Origin: Phragmites australis
Lineage: Eukaryota > Streptophyta > Magnoliopsida > Poales > Poaceae
Assembly (NCBI RefSeq): GCF_958298935.1
Contig: NC_084932.1
Span: 19,447,501 to 19,511,500 of the forward strand
Direction: 5' to 3'
DNA: 64,000 nt
Under the pieces are notes generated by a model. It had not been told where the DNA came from. It searched no databases and worked only from the letters and a program-made list of their open reading frames with translations. The first letter of the stretch is position 1; every line of letters begins with the position of its first letter. Positions 1 through 10,558 of this stretch are shown here, piece after piece. Both the position numbers and the translations under genes were made by a program.

Positions 1-690
1 AAGTGTTAGCATAAGAAAAACTAGCTCCAGCCTGATTACCACCACTAGGTCCAGAAACCAACGCCATGTTCTGAGACAGGGGGTTTCCGAGACCGATCCG
101 AGCCACCTTGGCTATCTCGGTGGACTTGAGCTTGCTGAGGAGTTCATCACGAGTTAACGTGTCGTAACTTGGTGACTCTTCAATGCTCAAGATTTTAACT
201 TCCCATACGCTACGGTCAAGAGCATAGAGAAACTTGATCGCTCTCTCATGGTCAGAATAGGCTAAAACACCAGTGGATCTAAGGTTGCTAACAATTCCAT
301 CAAAATGAGCAAACATAGAATCCAAAGACTCTCCAGGATTCTGTACGAACATCTGGTATTGCTGGTTGTACGTGCTCTGCTGCCTGGCCTTGATCTGGTT
401 AGTGCCCTCATGAAAGACACTAAGAGTGGACCAGATCTCGCGAGCAGTACGGAGGTGCCGAACTCTGTCAAACTCATTACGATTCAGGCTAGTGAACAAT
501 ATATTGCGAGCCATGTTGTTGGCCTCATATTGTTCAATCTGGGCCAGAGAAGAACGAGCAATAGGAATCACATAGTTGGAGTCCACAATCTCCCATATTG
601 CACTTCCTTAGCTTAGGAGATAAGCCTCCATGCGCACCTTCCAGTACAAAAAATCTCGACCATCGAAGAACGGAATTTTCCCACTTCTCT
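1..690 (-). pseudogene. Copia gag N-terminal fragment (UBN2-type)
   Basis: Minus-strand translation gives the usual Copia gag start: a DGRDFLYWKVRMEAYL-like segment, then a NNMARNILFTSLNRNEFDRV segment and an SLDSMFAHFDGIVSNL segment. It is collinear with the gag of the element at 10559-20628. Gag forms the particle that packages element RNA. One stop follows the first 24 or so residues (TAG near 615). About 10 codons (WEVKIL region, near 200) are absent from the other copy. The coding region continues left of base 1. Confidence 0.8.
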
Positions 691-743
691 CTATTGTCAC
701 CTACGGATCACAAAGCCAGTTAAGGTCAGCAAGTGATCAAACC

Positions 744-758
744 GGCTCTAATACCAAT
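744..758 (-). promoter_or_regulatory. Primer-binding site of Copia A
   Basis: The bases next to the LTR read TTGGTATTAGAGCC on the minus strand, one change from the common TGGTATCAGAGC site complementary to initiator methionine tRNA. The position directly inside the LTR fixes the element's orientation. Confidence 0.75.
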
Positions 759-2262
759 TGTAGGATCAAATAGGTGCCTCAACAAATTGCTTTCGAAATC
801 GATGGTTGTCTCCTAGTTTGATCACCCAATGCATCTCAAAAATTCAAGCGGAAGCAAATAGAGAGAGAAACAAAGAAAAGAACTAAAAACTTGTGACTCC
901 ATGGATGGGATATGAACACAATGTTCCATTTAAGACCATTCCATGACCCTAGTCACAAAAAGCTCACAACTTTGAAAGAAACTCAAGAAGATGGTCACCG
1001 GGCGAAGATACTCTCTAAGTTGATGACTTAGAGGTAACGGAATGCGAGACCCAAATTTTTACTATTGTATGCGTATTTTATGCCCCTAGCAATAAGAAGA
1101 ATCACTTCACAAAGGTGGAAAAACTACAGCTCAAAAAGGAAAAAGAAAATCACAACTAAAAAAGAAAAACTTGCAAACTTGCAAGGGAACCAATAGAGAC
1201 AAACTGGAAGGAGATGAATTCAAACACAAGAGTAAACACGAACTTCATTTTTTGCAGGGGTCAACCCTATTTTAGGAGAATTATAAAGATTTTGCATACA
1301 AAATCTCACACTTAATCCATAGGCTAAGCACTCCTCACCCTCTCCTCTAAAACCCTACAACAAGACTCTCATATGGATGGCACAAGGGGCTCAAAATGGC
1401 TAGTTCTACTCCTCCCATGGCCCTACCCCTCTATTTATAGGTCTAGGAAACTTGGCCCCTAAGTTTCCTAGCTTGTTACCAAAATACCCCTCTCTTGTAG
1501 TACACTCCTACCTACCACCAAGAGTATTTTGGTCCATTTCTTGCTCTGTCCATCGAATGGCCGAGACGCCTTCACGACTTAGCTTTGTCTCGACGCAAGC
1601 TTCACGATGGTGCCATGTACTCCTCCAGTCCTCCCACAGTTTTGAGGCCCAACCGTGAAACCCTCTGCACGCTACTCAAAGCGTGACTCGTCAGTTGCTT
1701 ACACCTTAAGCAAGCGCTCTGATGTCGATGCGTGTACTCCGTCTTGTGATCCAGACCGCCAGCAAGTCTCTCCCGTTCCCGATCCCTCGGGGCGCCTTGT
1801 TACTTGCACCGGCATCCTTTTCTCTTGACTTTGTCAACAAGCCATCTTTATCCTCCATTTCATGCTTTGCTTTACCTCCACGTGTACAGTTAGGATCACC
1901 CTTGACTCCACCCGGCATTCTTGATCATCCGGCACCAAGCACCCACTTGGCCCCGATCACTCGTCGTCGACCGTCAAGTTGCATCCATCATCTGCACACC
2001 ATAAGACAAGCAAACACATATCTCCAACTCTATTTACAGTTAGTCCATAATCAAAAAGCTCAATTCAAATCCCAAATCAATTCAAAGCACGTCTCATTTG
2101 AATTCCTAACTCAGAAAAATCGAACAACCCGGAAGTTCCGGATTCTAGACTGAACTGAACTTCAAGCTAACCAAGCTCAAACAATCTGAAACTTGACAAA
2201 CCAAATCGACAACTTTATCAATCACTCATCACATATAAACCAAAGCACATTTCAATTTCTCA
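759..2262 (-). repeat. 5' LTR of Copia A (about 1.5 kb)
   Basis: The LTR starts TG at the plus-strand left edge (TGTAGGATCAAATAGG) and ends CA at 2262 (TTTCTCA), the same ends as the LTRs at 10559-12436 and 6388-8261. A minus-strand TATA-like box (cctataaata) lies near 1430-1441. The part nearest 2262, the U3 side, lacks most of the CACCGGA...TCCGGTG repeats of the related LTRs and is diverged there. Confidence 0.82.
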
Positions 2263-2853
2263 ACCATGTTGTGAATTTTGTTGCACAAGCAGTCGTGAGA
2301 GCAGTAGTTCTGCATCATCCTTTCTGTTGTCTGCAAACACCATTCAATTTGGGAAGTAGTGGATATAGCAAAAAGGGAACACAGATCATTGTGATTCAGA
2401 ATTTCAAAACTGCAGAAGTATATTTTTAAGACTACTATCCTAAAAGTTCCTCCAAAAATAAAGAACATATAACCAGTGAAAATGCCATGCCACAAAACAG
2501 AGTAGGAAAAAAAAGATTCTGAAAACAAGAGAAGGTTGGGGAAAAAATGAAAAATGAGGAGACTGAAAATTGCATTAACAAAGGAAGATAATAGACATTA
2601 AAATGGTTAGGAAACAGAAAATCTTAAAACTTTTGCACAATATTTTTAAATAAGAATTGACACTGAAGACATGCAGAGTAGATAAACCAACTGTGCTAAA
2701 TACTACTGTATCTATTATTATTTTTCCCAGCTTCAGGCCTGGAAGTATATTGTTTTTAAGAAGGAGATGGGGGCACATGCCCCCACCGCCTTCCACAGTC
2801 TGCCTTTTATTCAAATATTGAGGTTTCAGGCATTGATAGATGTAGCATGTAAC
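2263..2853 (+). other. 5' flank of receptor-kinase copy 1
   Basis: This stretch has no credible ORF. It is homologous to 22008-22847, the flank of the second receptor-kinase copy: both share accatgttNtgaatNttgtNgcacaagcag and, further on, the agtaggaaaaa...gagaagg and cagagt(a/g)gat(a/g)aacc blocks. It presumably holds the promoter and 5' leader of the gene. It represents the empty site for the small LTR element found at 22367-22648. Confidence 0.6.
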
Positions 2854-4583
2854 ATGTGCAATCACTTTAAACTCACATTTGTTGCGTGCTTCTCAGTGTC
2901 ATCTATTTTTCCTGTTCTTCCGTTGCTTCTCTTGGTGTATGTGCTCCCACCAGCATCAAATGCATTAGCAACGACGTTGAACAAAAAGCTTGATGAGGAT
3001 ATCCTACTAGAAATCAAGGCGAGCCCAAGCCGGCAGTAGGGTGTCCTAGCTATGTGGAACACAACTACTGACTTCTGCCACTGGCCAGGTGTCGGCTGCG
3101 GCCTTAAGCATAAGGACAGGGTCACACTGCTTAACCTCTCTTCGCAGGGCCTTTCTGGCACAATTACCCCTTCCATCGGGAACCTCACGTTCTTAAGAAT
3201 TCTGGACCTTACCTCTAACAAATTGTAAGGTGAAATTCCTTCATCGGTTGGCCACGTGCCTCGGTTACAGCATCTCAACGTGTCCCACAACTTGCTACAT
3301 GGTGAGATAACCACCCAGTTGAAGCACTCCAAGAAATCTATTTTACGTACAACCAACTTGAGGGTGCAATCCCTGAGGGCCTTGTTAGGCTCAGAGGTCT
3401 TGAGTTCGTGGTGCTGGCTGCGAACCACCTCTCAGGCACCGTCCCTACAACACTCCTCAATCTTTCCTCACTAACATAATTTAGTGTGGCTTTCAATGAG
3501 TTGCATGGGATGCTGCCTTCTGACTTGGGGAATCGCCTCCGTAAACTCCAGTACCTCCTCCTCGGAGGAAACCAGTTTACAGGAAGCCTTTCGGCCTCAA
3601 TTGCCAACACAACAGCGATATATGTTCTTGACATCATCACAAACAATTTCACCGGAGGCGTGCCTCCAGAGATTGGAAAGCTGTGCCAATATTCTCTAAA
3701 ACTTTCAAGAAATTAGCTCATGGTGACTACTGCTAGGGACCGGAAGTTCATGACGTTCCTGACAAACTGCACATGCCTCTGGATATTTGGAATAGACGAG
3801 AACATGCTAGGTGCCATGCTGCCGAGCGCTGTTGCCAACCTATCAGCACAACTGCAAGTGCTAAATCTTGAATTCAATGATATTTCGGGAAAGATACCAT
3901 TTGGCATAGACAATCTTGCTGCCCTAACTGAGTTGGGCCTCAACATTAACATATTTATTGGTGTCTTACCTGACAGCTTCGGAGGGCTGAATTCTCTACA
4001 AATCTTGGCGCTTGGAAATAACCGCTTGACAGGGTTCATGCCATCCTCTCTCGGAAACTTGACACATCTTCAGGTTTTTTCCACTGCTAACAACATATTT
4101 GAAGGACCACTTCCGACAAGCCCAGGAAGCCTCCACAAGATAAATATAGCATCATTTGCAAATAATAAGTTCACAGGTCCATTGCCTGTAGAGATCTTTA
4201 ACCTATCATCCCTATCATACGCTCTGGATTTGTCAGGAAATAATTTTGTTGGTCCTCTTTCACCTGAAGTTGGCAGCCTGACAAAGCTTGCATACTTGTA
4301 CATCTCCAGAAAGAACTTATCAGGGCCGCTCTCTGATGCACTCAGCAACTGACAGAGCTTTATAGGACTTTGGTTGGGCAGTAACTCCTTCAACAGTAAC
4401 ACTCCTTCATCTATCAGTAAAATGAAAGGTTTGGTATTGCTAGATCTGGTGGAAAACACACTCTCAGGTGTGATTCCCCAAGAGATAGGACTGATGAGCG
4501 GAATGGAAGAGTTGTATCTTTCACACAACTTGTTTGGGCATATACGAAAAAGCTTTGAAAACATGACATCCTTGTACCTGCTG

Positions 4584-6159
4584 GACCTTGTTGGGGATCA
4601 CTCAATCAACCTTGCTCAAGATCGCTCAGCTCTCTACTCACTCATTATCTGTCTAACTGACGAAGTTCAGGCTATTTTCGACAACAGACAATTTTCTGAA
4701 GAAAACAGCAGAACTCTGTGTATTTGGGCTGTGCTAACTGTTGCAGCATTTTCTCCTTGATTATTCGTTTATAAAGGAATCCTGGACAAGATTATGGCCG
4801 GTGAGGCTGCTAAGCGCGCCACGATCACAACTTCGACACTTGTCGATGGAGGCAACCTGGCTTGTTCTTGGTCCAGCGTCACGTGTACCATTGGATCGGC
4901 TGTGCCCTCTGGCACGTCGCCTGCCGCGCCCACCACCGCTTGAACTGCCTTGGTCACCACCTTGCTCATGCCTTTTCATGTGCGCAAGCCATTCTTCTTC
5001 GGTGAGCAAGAGTCGTTCGCCTTTCTCACTACTGCTCCCAAGCTGGTACCGCTGCTCGATGACCCTTAGACGCCCGGTGACCTCCTCCACCTAGAGCGTG
5101 TTGAGGTCCAACAGTGTCTCGATGGAGATAGCCACTTGTGACAGGCGGTCAGGGACTACCTGCAAAAACTTCCTGACAATCTCACCATATGTGATGTTGT
5201 CGTTGAGCACACGCAGGTTGTTGGCAAGGCCAGTGATGCGCATGGAGAATTCATCGATGAATTTGCCCTGCTTGAAGGTGATCTCCCTGAATTCTCGACA
5301 GAGCTTTTGCGTGTTTGCCTCCCGCACATGCCGCACTCCAACCCGCATGATCTTCACCGCCTCCCAAGCTTCTTTCACCGTGTGCTTGGCCACCAGTGTT
5401 AGCAGCATCTCTTGTGGCATTGCACGGAGAATGACTGAGAGCGCTATCCAGTCTTGACAGTAATCGCCATCGGCGGGCTCAATTACCTCAAAGAGCCCTT
5501 GGGCCTAGAGGTTCACACGCATCTCCAAGGACCACTCTTGGTAATTGGTGCTCGTGAGCATCGGGTACATGACGTTGTCGAATGCCTCCCTCACAACTCG
5601 CTGCACCACCATCTCCCCCCAGTCCTACTGCTCTGGCGGACTCGGCTCTGGTCATGCCGAGCCTGGGGTGAGATTGGGACAGAGTGCGCACCAGAAAGCT
5701 CGAGGATGATTCCGAGCAGATCAACATGGCTCCAGGAACGCTCACTCAGGCTCTTATGCCAATTGTTGGGGATCACTCAATCAACCTTGCTCAAGATCGC
5801 ACAGCTCTCTACTCACTCGTTCTCTATCTAACTGACGAAGTTCAGGCTATTTTCAACAATAGACAATTTTATGAAGAAAACAGTAGAACTTTGTATATTT
5901 GGGCTGCGCTAACTATTGCAGCATTTTCTCCTTGATTATTCGTTTATAAAGGAATCCTAGGCAAGATGATGGCCAGTGAGGCCACTAAGCGCACCATGAT
6001 CACAACGAACTGCGCCATCCCACAATTCCGATCGTGCCGCGCATGAGTAACAAACCCAACTGAAAACAAAACAGAAAGGTAACTAAGCCTAACAAACCCT
6101 ACGAAACTGAAAGACTCGGATAGTGAAGGATCATGCGAGGATTAGATCCTGTCAGACCT
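4584..6159 (-). mobile_element. Gag-only non-autonomous Copia-type LTR element inside the kinase gene
   Basis: A direct repeat begins TGTTGGGGATCACTC at 4589 and again at 5764. The right copy (5764-6154, 391 bp) ends CA; the left copy matches only its first 243 bp (4589-4831). Perfect 5-bp target duplications (gacct) lie at 4584-4588 and 6155-6159. Inside the right LTR, the minus strand reads TTGGCATAAGAGCC, a Met-tRNA-type primer site, so the element runs on the minus strand. Only gag remains internally. The 3' end of gag, all of pol, the polypurine tract and part of the 3' LTR are missing. The insertion lies within the codons for LYLLDLSFN of the last leucine-rich repeat. Confidence 0.9.
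4832..5740 (-). pseudogene. Copia gag (UBN2 domain), truncated
   Basis: Minus-strand translation contains the UBN2 gag core: MPQEMLLTLVAKHTVKEAWE, then a CREFREITFKQGKFIDEFSM stretch and ITGLANNLRVLNDNITYGEI. It continues into a basic Gly/Arg-rich tail and the first half of a zinc knuckle (DKCRSC), where it is cut by the deletion that joins it to the 3' LTR. The N-terminal part (YPMLTSTNYQEWSLEMRVNL) is readable with an in-frame stop and a frame change near 5420-5500. It probably cannot make a working gag. Confidence 0.8.
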
Positions 6160-6387
6160 ATCCTTCAACCATCTGGAGGTTGAAGTTCCAACACATGGGG
6201 TGTTCAGTAATATGACTGGGTTTTTGTTGGATGGGAATTTGGGGCTCTGTGGTGGTATCTCAGAATTACATTTGCCTCCATGCCTGCAAAAATCAATGAA
6301 ACACAGCAAAAGGAAGCTTCGTATAATTTTTGAAGTAATAGTCCCAATTGCTGGCGCGGTTTTATGCTTTAGTGTGGTGGTTATTTA

Positions 6388-8261
6388 TGAGAAATCAAGT
6401 TAAAATGTGCCTTGGTTTGTATGTGATGAGTGATTGATAAGGTTGTTGATTTAGTTTGATGATTTGTGGGATTGCATTAGCATGTCTATGTATTGCAATT
6501 ATGATCATGACTAACGAAAGTTGCAGAGAAAAATGGAGTTGGTATTTTTGTCTCTAAGTCCAGAAAAAATGTACTCACTGGATGGTCCGGTGTTAAGAAA
6601 AAGTCACGCTGGAGCATTTCAGTTCAGAGACAAAAATTGATGTGTTCACCGAATGGTCCGGTGTTCAAGCAAGATGCACATCGGACTATTTTCCAGGAGT
6701 TGTGCAAAATGGAGTGTCTAGATCTGTACTGCGCACCGGATAGTCTGGTGTTTGAAGATGTTCACACCGGATGCTTCATCGGACCATTTATTCTAGAGAG
6801 GTTGCAAAATGGGGTGTATGGTGCAGTTGTACTCACCGGATGATCCGATGATGAGCTTTGTACACACTGGAGGCTTCATCGGAAGGTTTTCCAGTAGATT
6901 TTTAGTGGAGGAAATATTGCACACACTAGATGGTCCGGTGATCAGAAACTGTTCACACTGGAACATCCGGTGTTCATGATTTTTCTGAGATGAACATTTC
7001 GACTAATGATTTTGATTTTGACTAATCTATAATGGAGTTGGAGATATGTGTTTTGCTTATCCTGTCATGTGCAGGTGATGAATGCAACTTGACGGTCGAC
7101 GACAAGATGATCGGGGCTAAGCGGCGTTCTTGGTGCCAGACGATCAAGGAGGTCGGGGGGAGTCAAGGGTGATCCTAGCTGTACACGTGGAGAGAAGACA
7201 AAGCATGGAAAGGCGGATGAAGATGGCGTGTTGACAAAGTCAAGCAAAAGAGATGCCGACGGTCAAGATCATAAGACGGAGTACACGTGTCGACATAGTG
7301 AGGCTTGCATAAGGTGTAAGCAAGTGGTGGTGAGTCACACTTTGAGAAGCGTGTAAGGTGGTTTCGCGGTTTTGCCTCAAAACCGTGGGAATGAGGAGTG
7401 CACGTGGCATCATCACGAAGCTTGCGTCGATACGAAGCTAAGTCATGAAGGTGCCACAGCCATCCGATACACGAGGAAAAATATGGACGAAAATACTCTC
7501 GGTAGTAGATAGGAGTGTATTGGAAGAGAGCGGTATTTTGTGAACAATCTAGGAAACTTAGGGGGTTAGAGAACCTAGTCTATAAATAGAGGAGGGATGG
7601 TTGATCCCTTTGAGCCATCCATTTGAGAGTTGTGTGCTAGGGTTTTAGGAGAGGGAGAGAGGAGTGCTTAGCTTATGTATTATGTGAGAGCTTTTGTATG
7701 CAAAAACACTTTGTAATCCTCCGAAAATATAGTGTTCCTCTGTAAGAAATGAAGTTTATGTTTCCTCTTGTGCTTGTGTTCATCTTCTTCTAGTTTCTCT
7801 CTATTGATTCCCTTGCTTAGGTGCAAGTTTCTCGGTTTTCATTGCAATTTTCGTTTTTGTTTGAAAGCTGAAATTTTCCACCTTGTTGAAGTTGTTCTTC
7901 TTGTTGCTAGAGGGATAAGAATCACATATGAGTTGGTCTTGAACCATCCTCATCCTCTAGATTCATCAACTTGGAGAATTTCATCCGGTTTTTATTTCTT
8001 TGGATCTAAGTGTTTTTCATTCAAGTTGCAAGAGTTTATTAGCGATGACACTTGGATTGGTTTCTCATGGAATCTAGTGTTCAGATCCATCCGGTGAAGT
8101 CATGGTCTTTTCATGATCATTGTGATTTTCTCTTGTTTCTCTAGGTTTCTTACTTCCGCTCTTTGTTTTGAGGTGTGTTGGGTGAGAAAATAGAAAAAGA
8201 CCATCCAAGAATTTGGAGAGCCACCTATTCACCCCCTATAGTCACCGTTCTCGATCCTATA
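6388..8261 (+). mobile_element. Solo LTR of the Sirevirus-like Copia family
   Basis: This 1874-bp block is the reverse complement of the LTR at 10559-12436 (1878 bp) over its whole length. It starts TGAGAAATCAAGTTAAAATG and ends at a decayed terminus (GATCCTATA in place of the family's CTACA). Flanks are attta at 6383-6387 and gttta at 8262-8266, a 4/5 match and so a probable target duplication. No internal region accompanies it, so it is best explained by LTR-LTR recombination. A TATA-like box (tctataaata) is near 7579-7588. It sits in the juxtamembrane coding part of the receptor-kinase gene. Confidence 0.9.
6560..6990 (+). repeat. CACCGGA...TCCGGTG near-palindromes in the solo LTR
   Basis: At least six spaced copies of a near-palindrome like cactggatggtccggtg occur, for example near 6578, 6646, 6735, 6835 and 6924. 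They lie in the U3 part of the LTR upstream of the TATA-like box. The same motif is found in the LTRs at 10559-12436 and 35743-37279. Confidence 0.75.
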
Positions 8262-9437
8262 GTTTACATTTCACGAAGAAAGAAACCAAAAGCTCGATCT
8301 ACAGCCTTGACAGGATTTCATTTGACAAATGATAAATATCCTAGAGTTTCTTACGCAGAATTGGTCCAAGGAACGAACGGTTTTCATACAATCAATCTGA
8401 TTGGTACAGGAAGGTATGGATCAGTGTATAAGTGCAGTTTGCTGCTCAAAAATATGATGACTACAGTTGTTGTGAAGGTTTTTTATCTTCAACCATCTGG
8501 CTCTTCGAAAAGTTTCATAGCAGAGTGTGAGGCACTCAATACTATCCGTCATCGTAATTTGATCAGCATCATAACTTGCTGCTCAAGTTCAGACTCAAAC
8601 CAAAACGACTTCAAGGCCCTCGTGTTTGAGTTCATGCCTAATGGAAATCTACATGGGTTGTTACATCTAGATGTGCATGCATCACAGCAACGGCGAGGTT
8701 TGACATTGGCGCAGAGATTAAATATCGCCACTGATGTTGCGGATGCACTAGATTATTTGCACAACAACTGTGAGCCACCAATAGTTCACTGTGACTTGAA
8801 GCCAAGCAACATTCTTCTCGATCAGGATTTGGTTGCTCACGTTGAGGACTTCGGCCTTGCAAAGATTCTTCCTGCGTCAGAAAGTGAGCAACTGATTGAC
8901 TCAAAGAGCACTATCGGAATAAGAGGAACAATTGGATATGTTGCTCCAGGTAACTATAATTTTCTTTCACATTCAATACTCCCAGAACAAATTTAAACTG
9001 CGTGTTAAATCACTATTGTTTGTCTATGCAATGTAGAATATGGGGAAGGTAGCCAAGTTTCTCCGTGAGGGGATGTCTACAGCTTTGGAATTGTCATTCT
9101 CTAGTTGTTTACAGGCTTGGTACCTATTCATGCCATGTTTCGAGATGGGTTGACCTTGCAGAAGCATACCGAGAATGCATTTCCAGGGATGCTAATGAAG
9201 ATTGTTGATCCAGCCCTACTCTCCATCGAAGAAACTTATGCAAGTTATTTGGAGGGTGGCAGAAATGCAATGGAAGATATCAGCTAGGCTATGTTGTCTA
9301 TCACAAAACTTGCGCTGACATGCAGCAAGCAGGCACCATCAGAGAGGATGTGCATGAGTGATACAGCAGCAGAGATGCGAAGGATAAGGGACAGTCATGT
9401 TAAAACGAGACAAGCAGAAGAACTTCCCATGCAGTGA
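8262..9437 (+). pseudogene. Kinase domain of receptor-kinase copy 1 (two exons)
   Basis: The segment holds a glycine loop (IGTGRYGSVYKC), the ATP-binding lysine (VVVKVF), the alpha-C Glu region (FIAECEAL), a catalytic loop HCDLKPSNILL, DFG in VEDFGLAKIL, and GTIGYVAP at the splice junction. The catalytic loop has Cys before Asp, so it is a non-RD kinase, typical of LRR-XII immune receptors. Exon 2 continues with YGEGSQVS and GDVYSFGIVIL but carries stops near 9067, 9103 and 9285. The natural C-terminus ends at TGA 9435-9437. Confidence 0.88.
8950..9036 (+). other. GT-AG intron in the kinase domain
   Basis: The intron starts gtaact after the codons for GYVAP and ends atgtag before the Glu-Tyr of the conserved APEYG-type motif. 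The length (87 bp), AT richness and position match the single intron common in grass LRR-XII kinase genes. Removal keeps the frame. Confidence 0.85.
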
Positions 9438-9842
9438 TATGCATTAGGCTAGGTAATGATGGACACCTGGCAATACATAGAATGCCACTAATGCTCCTTG
9501 CCCTTTCAGCTTTGCAAAAGATATTGGCTTACAGAAGTAATCTTTTCCTAGAATAAAGGACAGAACCTTTTTATACCCATAACAATGCTAGACTTGGGCT
9601 ACCACCTTGTCTAACTCCACAAGGTGAGATTTCACCTCATCTCTATGATATTTGATCCATGGCATGAAACAAGAATGTACGTGTATTGCAACACGTAAAA
9701 TTTAATCTTGTTGGGTTTTGCAAATGTATGAAAATGTTGCAAATGTAAATCAGTGTTTATTCAATTACGACTATTAATCACTGTACTGCAGTGCCACTTC
9801 ACGGGGAGGCTGTGATGCCACCGTCTAATTTGAGTGTCTGCC
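9438..9842 (+). other. 3' flank of receptor-kinase copy 1
   Basis: No coding sequence is seen. AATAAA near 9552 could be the poly(A) signal of the former gene. Confidence 0.45.
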
Positions 9843-10480
9843 TGTTGGGGATCATCTCCCGTCACCCCCTCACTCGAAGGCAACCGTGAAGTTTACTGGA
9901 GGTGCTACGTGATAGCTGTTGTGCTGATTGCAGGAGTTCGTCAGTCAGTCGCGGAGATCATGGAGCGAAGTTGGTCGAAGGGTGCGGGCGTCCACACACC
10001 TTCTGGTCACCGAATCGGCGCAGGCGGAGGCTAATCGACTTCGATTGTCGAGCGAAGCCTCGGTTCGCGTCCCGCATCCTTTGAAGCGAGCAAAGGCATG
10101 ACCTGGTCTTCGCCGGGGGGGGGGGGGGGGCGAAGGCTGCCCATCATGCGGCCGAGCGAAGAGGGCTTCGATACCCTTCGAATGGATGGCCAGCTCGACA
10201 GTGGGCCCGACTACGGTTGTCCTGGGTACTGTAGTAATTATGGGATCATGCTCATTTGTACCATATTACCCCCGGATATTCCGGGAATGTAGCAGGTTAG
10301 GGGGTAAGATATGTAAACAGGACCCGTGATCGCCGGATACGGGCTATAAATAGAGCCACAGTGTAACCATAAGAGGTAATTGAAAACTGTTCCACTTCCA
10401 GTACATGTCACTCTAAGGGACCTTCGATACTTCCACCTCCGAAGGTCCGCCTTGTCTGGGACTTCGATCCCAACACTGCC
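9838..10480 (+). mobile_element. Solo LTR, 633 bp, with target duplication
   Basis: The block 9843-10475 begins TGTTGGGGATC and ends GATCCCAACA, an inverted terminal pair typical of LTR ends. It is flanked by perfect 5-bp duplications (ctgcc at 9838-9842 and 10476-10480). A TATA box (ctataaata, about 10344) and downstream sequence fit a plus-strand LTR. No internal domain or second LTR is present. It contains a 16-bp G tract at 10115-10130. It is a different family from the Copia LTRs around it. Confidence 0.9.
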
Positions 10481-10558
10481 CTTTTTCATTCCTTTTATAG
10501 CCCTACTCTGTTTTTGCCTATTTTTGAAGAATGTAACATACAGTTCGTGTTAGGTAGC

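Larger units (their letters stand above)
1..2262 (-). mobile_element. Copia LTR retrotransposon A (Sirevirus-like), 5' end only
   Basis: This is the 5' end of a minus-strand Copia element whose remainder lies left of the window. Reading leftward on the minus strand, the order is LTR (2262 to 759), a primer-binding site matching the initiator-Met type (TTGGTATTAGAGCC), and the start of gag. The gag and LTR resemble the complete element at 10559-20628 but are clearly diverged, and this LTR is about 370 bp shorter. Its outer edge abuts DNA that is also found upstream of the second receptor-kinase copy (22008 onward). It therefore inserted into the 5' flank of the first receptor-kinase gene. The target duplication cannot be tested because the other LTR is outside the window. 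Confidence 0.88.
2854..9437 (+). pseudogene. LRR receptor-like kinase pseudogene, Xa21-type (LRR-XII), copy 1
   Basis: The remains read in order: a hydrophobic signal segment (FPVLPLLLLVYVLPP), an LRR N-terminal cap with WNTTTDFCHWPGVGC, many leucine-rich repeats (for example LNLSSQGLSGTITPSIGNL), a C-terminal cap (GLCGGISELHLPPC), a transmembrane segment (VPIAGAVLCFSVVVIY) and a kinase domain. Intact relatives are plasma-membrane receptors for microbial ligands. Disabling lesions are stops at 3037, 3226, 3477, 3714 and 4350, a frameshift near 3340, and stops at about 9067, 9103 and 9285. Two LTR insertions split it, at 4589-6154 in the last LRR and at 6388-8261 in the juxtamembrane segment. 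The frame resumes correctly after both when the inserts are subtracted. The start at 2854 is chosen because the signal peptide follows directly, as in copy 2. Confidence 0.9.
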
